DNA of 40,085 nucleotides from Saprospirales bacterium. GTDB taxonomy: Bacteria > Bacteroidota > Bacteroidia > Chitinophagales > Saprospiraceae. The stretch spans positions 1-40,085 of the forward strand of contig REEI01000052.1 in assembly GCA_007695145.1 (NCBI GenBank). Direction: 5' to 3'. Below, one piece after another: positions 34,735 through 40,085 of the stretch (its first letter is position 1; the number at the start of each line of letters is the position of its first letter). Both the position numbers and the translations under genes were made by a program. The notes below the pieces were generated by a model. It was not told where the DNA came from and did no database searches. It was given only the letters and a program-made list of their open reading frames with translations.

Positions 34735-35616
34735 TTAGCTAACAAAATCAGTAAGCACCTCTTCGATCATGGTTTCCACTGATTGGTATAAATCTTTTGA
34801 GAATTCGCCGGTAGTTCTATTTGCGATAATTCGATTGAATGAAATGGCGCGGTGGTTCAGCAAGGTACTCAAACCGTAAATTCCGGAGGACTCCATTTCG
34901 ATATTTGTAAATTTTATTGGGCCGCTTTTAAAAGACTGGAGAATATCCATAAGTTGAGGGTAGCGACCCTTAAGCCTCAATTCCCTTGCCTGAGGCCCGT
35001 AGAATCCATGCATGGTGGCCGTCATTCCAAATTTGTACTTGCCCCGGAATTTTTGGAGCAGATCGTGATTGGCCTTAGTGAGATAGATCGGATAAGACAG
35101 CCCCCGAAGATGAAAGTATCTATGAAGGTCCTGCCTCAGAAGTTCAAATTCTGTGTCGATTACTGGTAAATTTTCATACATAAGTAAAAGAGCATCAAAT
35201 CCCAAAGCATATTCAGAAACAACAGTCGTATCCTTCCCAACTTCCGGATCTATGCTTCCGGAGGTGCCGAGCCGAACAAAGGTCAGTTGCCTAAATTCCG
35301 ATAGAGGTTCTCTGCGTTTCAAGTCAATGTTTGCGGCCGCATCGAGTTCATTGAGGGCAATGTCTATATTGGCAGTACTTATGCCTGTCGACATTACAGA
35401 TAATCGCTGTCCACCCAGCCACCCGGTATGAGTGATGAATTCCCTTTTGTTCCTCTTAGTATCTATTCGGTCAAAATGCCTGGAAACAGCTTCAACCCTT
35501 TGAGGGTCACCAACCAGAAATATCAGGTCTGCAATATCTTCACCTGAAAGGTCAAGATGATATATCCTTCCTTCATCATTTACGACCAGATTGGCCGGAT
35601 TCCAATTTTCAATCAT
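34735..35616 (-). CDS. Nucleoside phosphorylase (uridine phosphorylase-like)
   Basis: A 293-residue enzyme of the PNP/UDP family, which splits nucleosides with phosphate. IFLVGDPQRVEAV (about residues 32-44) is the phosphate/GDPxR motif, STGISTANIDIALNELDAA carries the conserved helix, and the ribose/base contact NIEMESSGIYGL holds the invariant Glu-Met-Glu. The closest family resemblance is to uridine phosphorylase, but the base preference cannot be fixed from sequence. The length exceeds that of E. coli Udp (253), with an N-terminal extension and an added stretch near residues 140-175. It is a minus-strand gene convergent with the SRAP gene, and its promoter side faces the DnaA-box gap before nrdB, so nucleotide salvage and reduction are adjacent. 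Confidence 0.85.
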   Translation of the reverse strand: MIENWNPANLVVNDEGRIYHLDLSGEDIADLIFLVGDPQRVEAVSRHFDRIDTKRNKREFITHTGWLGGQRLSVMSTGISTANIDIALNELDAAANIDLKRREPLSEFRQLTFVRLGTSGSIDPEVGKDTTVVSEYALGFDALLLMYENLPVIDTEFELLRQDLHRYFHLRGLSYPIYLTKANHDLLQKFRGKYKFGMTATMHGFYGPQARELRLKGRYPQLMDILQSFKSGPIKFTNIEMESSGIYGLSTLLNHRAISFNRIIANRTTGEFSKDLYQSVETMIEEVLTDFVS

Positions 35617-35792
35617 AATCTTGCAATTTATTATTCGACATTCATTTAAATGGACAGTCGGCTACTTTGAGTTTTCACCTAAGTGCAGCATAGCTTTTTA
35701 AAATCAATGCCTTCGAGATATAATTACCATGATCCTACAAATTGAATCAAGGAATAGAAATGTTTTAGGCCGAAACCCAAAGTTAGCCATTT

Positions 35793-35833
35793 TTACAAAC
35801 CTTATACCGTATTTTTGTAAGCGGTAGGTATAA
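35793..35833. repeat. Overlapping inverted repeats near the DnaA boxes
   Basis: Two interleaved 7-bp inverted repeats: TTACAAA (35793-35799) with TTTGTAA (35814-35820), and TTATACC (35802-35808) with GGTATAA (35827-35833). They could form alternative hairpins or bind a dimeric regulator. They end 6 bp before the first DnaA-box-like site. Confidence 0.4.
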
Positions 35834-35838
35834 ATGCT

Positions 35839-35969
35839 TAATCCACAATAATTTAGATGTTTTTGTTAGCTTTTCCACTTTGCTTAAACTATTTAACATT
35901 ATTCATTCAACTGATTATGTGATTGTTAAGAAAGTTATCCACATTGTGTGGAAAACTTGTTGTGGATTT
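35839..35969. promoter_or_regulatory. Cluster of DnaA-box-like sites
   Basis: TTATCCACA at 35935-35943 is a perfect DnaA box. Two inverted sites follow closely: TTTTCCACA (35947-35955, minus) and AAATCCACA (35961-35969, minus). A fourth, TAATCCACA, lies at 35839-35847. Three within 35 bp, in head-to-head arrangement, exceed chance. They may control the nrdB-nrdA promoter or belong to an origin-like element. Confidence 0.6.
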
Positions 35970-36165
35970 TTAAACATATAATGAATAACCCTCATTTATT
36001 TTGCATTCGATTGCGGGTGATATGGGAATGATTTACATATAATCATCTTTTCCAATATTAGGTCCGAGCTGCTTGTACTTCAGTGCATTGAGAAATTAAC
36101 AGTTTAGGATTTACCATTTGAGTCGGTTAATACCGATTTTTTTTGAGAGAATATATGATAAAAAT

Positions 36166-36200
36166 TTTGATATAAAGACTCTTATAATATAAAAAGTTTG
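36166..36200 (+). promoter_or_regulatory. Possible promoter of nrdB-nrdA
   Basis: TTTG (36166-36169) and AAAGTTTG (36193-36200) lie 23 bp apart. The latter has one mismatch to TAnnTTTG, and the spacing is at the upper limit. It ends 20 bp before the nrdB ATG. Confidence 0.35.
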
Positions 36201-36220
36201 TAAACCAAAAATTAACTAAC

Positions 36221-37195
36221 ATGCAACACATTGAACCGATTTTACAGGAAAATCCCAACAGATTTGTATTGTTTCCCATTCAGCACAACGACATTTGGGA
36301 ATTTTACAAGAAGTCCGAAGCCAGTTTTTGGACAGCAGAGGAGATAGACCTTTCGCAAGATCTTGGCGATTGGAGTTCAAAGCTGAATGACAATGAGCGT
36401 CATTTCATCAAGCATGTGCTGGCTTTTTTTGCTGCCAGTGATGGCATTGTGAATGAAAATCTAGCTGAGAACTTTGTCAGTGAGGTACAATACACTGAGG
36501 CCAAGTTTTTCTATGGCTTTCAAATAATGATGGAAAACATCCATTCAGAGACCTATTCATTGTTGATTGATACTTACATCAAAGATACAAAGGAAAAGGA
36601 CTACTTATTCAATGCAATAGAAAATCTCGACTGTGTAAAAAGGAAAGCGGATTGGGCCTTGAGATGGATAGATAATGGCAGTTTTCAGGAGCGATTGATA
36701 GCCTTTGCTGCTGTGGAGGGTATTTTCTTTTCGGGATCCTTTTGCAGTATTTTCTGGCTAAAAAAGAGGGGTCTCATGCCAGGGCTTTCCTTTTCCAATG
36801 AGTTGATCAGTAGGGATGAGGGCATGCATTGCGATTTTGCCTGCCTTCTATACAACAATCACATTCAGGAAAAGCTACCTGAAGGACAGGTGGCGGAAAT
36901 CATTCTGGACGCAGTGGAAATAGAGAAGGAATTTGTCTCGGACGCTCTCCCGGTTAACCTCATCGGAATGAATGCTGATCTAATGTGTCAGTATATAGAG
37001 TTTGTGGCTGATCGCCTAATGGTTGCCCTGGATTTAGAAAGGCACTTTCTGGCAGAAAACCCCTTCCCATGGATGGATCTCATTTCCCTGCCAGGAAAGA
37101 CCAACTTTTTTGAAAAAAGGGTCGGCGATTATCAAAAATCGGGAGTGATGAGTGATCGCGACAAGCAGAAATTTTCTTTAGACGAAGAATTTTAA
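36221..37195 (+). CDS. nrdB: Ribonucleoside-diphosphate reductase, class Ia beta subunit
   Basis: A 324-residue ferritin-like protein that houses the diiron-tyrosyl radical cofactor and passes the radical to NrdA. The ligand set is complete: Asp43 (AEEIDLSQD), Glu105 and His108 ([10 protein letters not shown]), Glu166 (AAVEGIFF), and Glu200 and His203 ([11 protein letters not shown]). The radical tyrosine is Tyr112 in the [11 protein letters not shown] helix, matching Tyr122 of E. coli, so this is a normal tyrosyl-radical enzyme rather than a manganese-only or tyrosine-less variant. The length is short compared with E. coli (376) but typical of the clade. The ATG at 36221 follows an AT-rich leader. 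nrdA follows 32 bp later, so the two are co-transcribed. The DnaA-box cluster lies 250-380 bp upstream. Confidence 0.96.
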   Translation: MQHIEPILQENPNRFVLFPIQHNDIWEFYKKSEASFWTAEEIDLSQDLGDWSSKLNDNERHFIKHVLAFFAASDGIVNENLAENFVSEVQYTEAKFFYGFQIMMENIHSETYSLLIDTYIKDTKEKDYLFNAIENLDCVKRKADWALRWIDNGSFQERLIAFAAVEGIFFSGSFCSIFWLKKRGLMPGLSFSNELISRDEGMHCDFACLLYNNHIQEKLPEGQVAEIILDAVEIEKEFVSDALPVNLIGMNADLMCQYIEFVADRLMVALDLERHFLAENPFPWMDLISLPGKTNFFEKRVGDYQKSGVMSDRDKQKFSLDEEF

Positions 37196-37227
37196 GCATA
37201 CATAACTTTTTAAAAAAAAAATCCGAG

Positions 37228-39654
37228 ATGCAGGTACAAAAAAGAAGTGGAAAGCTGGAAGATGTCAGCTTTGATAAAATAACTGCCAGGGTTAAAAAAC
37301 TCTGCTACGGCCTAGATCCCAATCATATAAGGCCGATTGAAATAGCTAAGAAAGTCATTCAGGGGCTTTACGATGGGGTGCCCACCTCAGAACTGGACAA
37401 TTTGGCCGCCGAAACTGCTGCCTCTATGGCAACTGTTCATCCGGATTACGCCATCCTGGCAGCAAGAATTGCGGTTTCCAATCTTCACAAAAATACGAAT
37501 AAGAGCTTTTCAAAGACTATGAAGGCCCTCTACAATTACATCGACCCCAAAACCGGGGAAAAAGCCGGCCTTATTGGGGATGATAGTATGGAGGTGATTT
37601 GGAAAAATAGAGACAAACTGGATTCAGCTATTATTTACGACAGGGACTACGGTTTCGATTACTTTGGGTTCAAGACACTTGAGCGTTCTTATCTATTGAG
37701 AATGGACGGTAGGGTAGTGGAAAGGCCTCAGCACCTACTCATGAGGGCCGCAGTGGGAATACATGGAGAGGATATCGACTCCGCTATTGAAACTTATACC
37801 CTTATGTCTGAGAAGTGGTTCATACATGCTACTCCAACTCTTTTTAATGCGGCTACCCCCAAGCCACAGCTCTCTTCCTGCTTTTTACTTTCCATGACTG
37901 ATGATAGTATTGAGGGAATTTTTGAAACCTTGTCGCGCTGTGCAAAAATCAGTCAATCAGCCGGTGGTATAGGTCTGAGTATCCACAATATCAGAGCAAA
38001 GGATTCCTATATAAAAGGTACCGGTGGATCCTCCAATGGCATCATTCCCATGCTAAGGGTTTACAACGATACTGCTCGTTATGTGGATCAGGGCGGTGGA
38101 AAGAGAAAGGGGGCTTTCGCAATTTATCTGGAACCGTGGCATGCTGATATCTTTGACTTTCTCGATCTCAAGAAAAATCACGGGAAGGAGGAGTTGAGAG
38201 CGCGGGATTTGTTTTACGCGATGTGGATACCGGATATCTTTATGGAGAGAGTTAAGGAAGGAGGCAAATGGTCTCTTTTCTGTCCAAATGAAGCACCGGG
38301 ACTTTACGACACTTACGGAGGTGAGTTCGAAGCGCTTTATCACCGATACGAGAATGAGGGCAGGGCCAGAAATGTGGTGGATGCTCAGGAACTGTGGTTC
38401 GCCATACTCGAATCTCAGATTGAGACGGGTACTCCTTATCTACTTTATAAAGATGCCGCGAATAAGAAATCCAATCAGAAGAACCTCGGCACCATACGCT
38501 CAAGTAACCTCTGTACAGAGATTTTGGAATACACCTCCGCAGATGAGGTTGCTGTTTGCAATCTCGCTTCGATTGCACTTCCGCGATTTGTCAAGGATGA
38601 TGGATTTGATTTTCAAAAGTTGTATGAGGTCACCCGCGTGGTAACCCGCAATCTCAACAAGGTGATTGATATCAACTACTATCCTGTACCTGAAGCCCGA
38701 AACTCTAATTTACGACACAGACCCATCGGAATCGGAGTGCAGGGGTTGGCAGATGCATTTATCATGTTGAGAATGCCATTCGACAGTGTTGAGGCGCGAG
38801 AGCTGAACAAGGAAATTTTTGAAACCATCTATTATGCTGCTCTGGAGGAATCTTGCGCTCTGGCTGAAAAGTTGGGAGCCTACGAATCATACGAGGGTTC
38901 CCCTGCCAGCAAGGGGATACTGCAATTTGATATGTGGGATGTAAACCCCGGTCCGCGATGGGATTGGAGTGAACTCAAGGGAAGAATCAAGAATAGCGGA
39001 CTTAGAAACAGTCTACTCCTCGCCCCTATGCCTACCGCCAGTACCTCCCAGATACTCGGAAACAATGAGTGCTTCGAGCCCTACACTTCTAATATTTACA
39101 CTAGAAGAACTCTTAGCGGAGAATATGTTGTCGTCAACAAACACTTGTTGAAGGATCTGATCAGACTCAATCTTTGGGACGATGAAATGAAGGAAAAACT
39201 GATTGCATCCAACGGCTCCGTTCAGCAAATACCCGAGATACCGGACGAGTTGAAAGACCTTTATAAAACTGTCTGGGAGTTGAGCCAGAAGGTAATAATT
39301 GATATGGCAGCCGATCGGGGGGCATTCATTTGTCAGAGTCAGAGCCTCAATGTGTTTATTGAGAATCCCAACTTCGGCAAGCTGTCAAGTATGCACTTTT
39401 ACGGATGGCAGAAGGGACTGAAAACCGGAATGTACTACTTGAGGTCTCGCCCTGCCGTGGATCCTATAAAATTCACACTCAGTGAAAAACATCAACGGAA
39501 GTACTCTTCAAAAAACAAGCCCTCTGACAAGAGTCCATCCAATCTCAAATCAAGCGATAAAGGAGGCATTGAACACGACAATGCCGACGATTTGGAGTTT
39601 TCCTCAGGCGATTCCTGTAATATGGACGACGGTTGTTTGATGTGTGGAAGTTAA
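37228..39654 (+). CDS. nrdA: Ribonucleoside-diphosphate reductase, class Ia alpha subunit
   Basis: An 808-residue catalytic subunit reducing ribonucleoside diphosphates to deoxy forms. An ATP-cone (about 1-90, [18 protein letters not shown]) gives allosteric activity control by ATP/dATP. The catalytic barrel has the redox pair and thiyl cysteine in LSSCFLL (about residue 218), NLCTEIL (about 428) and VCNLASIAL (about 443). The loop [30 protein letters not shown] near 600 is the family substrate site. A flexible Lys/Ser-rich linker (about 755-795) leads to the C-terminal CLMCGS, whose Cys803 and Cys806 shuttle electrons from thioredoxin or glutaredoxin. No in-window reductant gene is seen. It is the second gene after nrdB and ends at a strong terminator. 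Confidence 0.97.
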   Translation: MQVQKRSGKLEDVSFDKITARVKKLCYGLDPNHIRPIEIAKKVIQGLYDGVPTSELDNLAAETAASMATVHPDYAILAARIAVSNLHKNTNKSFSKTMKALYNYIDPKTGEKAGLIGDDSMEVIWKNRDKLDSAIIYDRDYGFDYFGFKTLERSYLLRMDGRVVERPQHLLMRAAVGIHGEDIDSAIETYTLMSEKWFIHATPTLFNAATPKPQLSSCFLLSMTDDSIEGIFETLSRCAKISQSAGGIGLSIHNIRAKDSYIKGTGGSSNGIIPMLRVYNDTARYVDQGGGKRKGAFAIYLEPWHADIFDFLDLKKNHGKEELRARDLFYAMWIPDIFMERVKEGGKWSLFCPNEAPGLYDTYGGEFEALYHRYENEGRARNVVDAQELWFAILESQIETGTPYLLYKDAANKKSNQKNLGTIRSSNLCTEILEYTSADEVAVCNLASIALPRFVKDDGFDFQKLYEVTRVVTRNLNKVIDINYYPVPEARNSNLRHRPIGIGVQGLADAFIMLRMPFDSVEARELNKEIFETIYYAALEESCALAEKLGAYESYEGSPASKGILQFDMWDVNPGPRWDWSELKGRIKNSGLRNSLLLAPMPTASTSQILGNNECFEPYTSNIYTRRTLSGEYVVVNKHLLKDLIRLNLWDDEMKEKLIASNGSVQQIPEIPDELKDLYKTVWELSQKVIIDMAADRGAFICQSQSLNVFIENPNFGKLSSMHFYGWQKGLKTGMYYLRSRPAVDPIKFTLSEKHQRKYSSKNKPSDKSPSNLKSSDKGGIEHDNADDLEFSSGDSCNMDDGCLMCGS

Positions 39655-39704
39655 AAGTAAAATCTCCTCTTATTTATTATAATTCCAACTCAATTGTTTA
39701 GAGT

Positions 39705-39735
39705 ACCCCGGTAGTTCTTTCTGCCGGGGTTTTTT
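39705..39735 (+). terminator. Intrinsic terminator of nrdB-nrdA
   Basis: A perfect 10-bp stem (with one G-U pair) from ACCCCGGTAG and CTGCCGGGGT encloses a 6-nt loop and is followed by T6 (39730-39735), 51 bp after the nrdA stop. Confidence 0.9.
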
Positions 39736-39741
39736 ATAAAT

Positions 39742-39783
39742 AATCGATGTTCGGTGTTCAATCTTTCATAAAAGGGTCATCAC
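39742..39783. repeat. Degenerate heptad repeat, first block
   Basis: Reads in 7-bp steps as AATCGAT, GTTCGGT, GTTCAAT, CTTTCAT, AAAAGGG, TCATCAC. It matches the block ending the window (from 40039) at most positions. Confidence 0.65.
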
Positions 39784-39799
39784 CTCACCTATAGGCTTT

Positions 39800-39814
39800 T
39801 GTCCATTTGGGACA
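39800..39814. repeat. Small hairpin TGTCC-ATTTG-GGACA
   Basis: A 5-bp perfect inverted repeat with a 5-nt loop, lying between the first and second heptad blocks. No further function is visible. Confidence 0.35.
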
Positions 39815-39818
39815 CTTT

Positions 39819-39923
39819 GGCTGTTGGCTGTTGGCGATTGGCTGTTGGCGATTGGCTTTTGGCGATTCAAAAAACTTCAAAAATCAACAATCGTTAATCG
39901 ATGTTCGATGTTCAATCTTTTTA
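39819..39923. repeat. Phase-continuous heptad array of 15 units
   Basis: Fifteen consecutive 7-bp units with no phase break: GGCTGTT, GGCTGTT, GGCGATT, GGCTGTT, GGCGATT, GGCTTTT, GGCGATT, then CAAAAAA, CTTCAAA, AATCAAC, AATCGTT, AATCGAT, GTTCGAT, GTTCAAT, CTTTTTA. The first seven share GGC--TT, and units 9 to 14 share TC at positions 3-4. Confidence 0.8.
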
Positions 39924-39926
39924 AGC

Positions 39927-39954
39927 AATCGTTAATCGACGTTCGATGTTCCCT
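39927..39954. repeat. Degenerate heptad repeat, third block
   Basis: After a 3-bp phase shift (39924-39926), AATCGTT, AATCGAC, GTTCGAT, GTTCCCT repeats the second half of the previous block. Confidence 0.65.
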
Positions 39955-40085
39955 ATTTATCCATAAGTCACAATTTCAATCCTAAATCAAACTTGTTCAT
40001 TCTATCATCAATCAAAACTTCAAAAATCAACAATCGTTAATCGATGTTCGATATTCAATCTTTTATAAAAAGATCATAAGTCTTT
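39955..40085. repeat. Heptad repeat, final block, running off the window
   Basis: From 40014 to 40064 the sequence repeats 39871-39921 over 51 bp with one mismatch, again in heptads (CTTCAAA from 40018, then AATCAAC, AATCGTT, AATCGAT, GTTCGAT, ATTCAAT, CTTTTAT). The tail (AAAAAGA, TCATAAG) matches the first block. No gene is present, and the array continues past the end. Confidence 0.7.

Larger units (their letters stand above)
35617..36220. other. 604-bp non-coding gap between divergent genes
   Basis: The largest clear gap in the window. No gene is visible. It holds four DnaA-box-like sites (one perfect), inverted repeats, and a very AT-rich stretch (about 36120-36220) leading into nrdB. 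The promoter of the phosphorylase must lie in its left end, but I see no good -7 box there. Confidence 0.6.

Noticed and set aside
39742-40085. CRISPR array
   Set aside because: The repeats are 7-bp units without spacers of even length, and no cas gene is present.

Overview
This window looks like a chromosomal segment from a member of the Bacteroidota, probably one of the Saprospiria-like gliding or filamentous lineages. The evidence is a PorP/SprF protein, a PorE-like TPR/PD40/OmpA protein, a giant secreted protein with a gliding-motility type C-terminal (CHU_C) domain, a DUF5686 protein with a carboxypeptidase-regulatory domain, several starts preceded by the Bacteroidota -7 box TAnnTTTG, and few Shine-Dalgarno sequences. 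The genus assignment is inference. No rRNA, tRNA, CRISPR array, transposase or phage gene was seen.

Layout. 388-3938: an AI-2E family permease, then a minus-strand NAD pair (nnr followed by a sirtuin). 4133-11372: a plus-strand type IX secretion set (PorP/SprF-like, PorE-like, 1242-residue CHU_C protein) closed by a clear terminator. 11860-14613: a minus-strand cell-wall amidase and an Nramp-like transporter lacking the canonical metal motif. 15071-20306: a DUF5686 outer-membrane protein, formate-tetrahydrofolate ligase (minus) and a pirin. 20549-25037: an envelope glycosylation pair, a GT2-methyltransferase fusion and a three-part GT-A/GT-C/TPR protein. 25184-29863: a peroxiredoxin-like protein, a secreted unknown, the ABC-F protein EttA, a small membrane unknown (minus) and a THEP1-like NTPase. 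29882-35616: mostly minus strand, with ComF, an HtrA/DegP protease, an ECF sigma and putative anti-sigma pair, a SRAP protein (plus) and a nucleoside phosphorylase. 36221-39654: nrdB-nrdA, class Ia ribonucleotide reductase, closed by a strong terminator. 39742 to the end: a block of degenerate 7-bp tandem repeats that runs off the window.

How the genes fit together. The PorP-PorE-cargo operon looks like a dedicated secretion and surface-anchoring set. The two glycosyltransferases look like a donor-lipid synthase and its user. The sigma/anti-sigma pair beside an HtrA protease resembles an envelope-stress module. The 604-bp gap before nrdB holds a cluster of DnaA-box-like sites, one perfect, suggesting either DnaA control of the reductase or an origin-like element.

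The least explained items are the phase-locked heptad repeats at the right end, the DnaA-box cluster, a 44-bp dispersed intergenic repeat present twice, and the Nramp paralogue with a rewritten metal site. I found no self-evident new defence or mobile system here.
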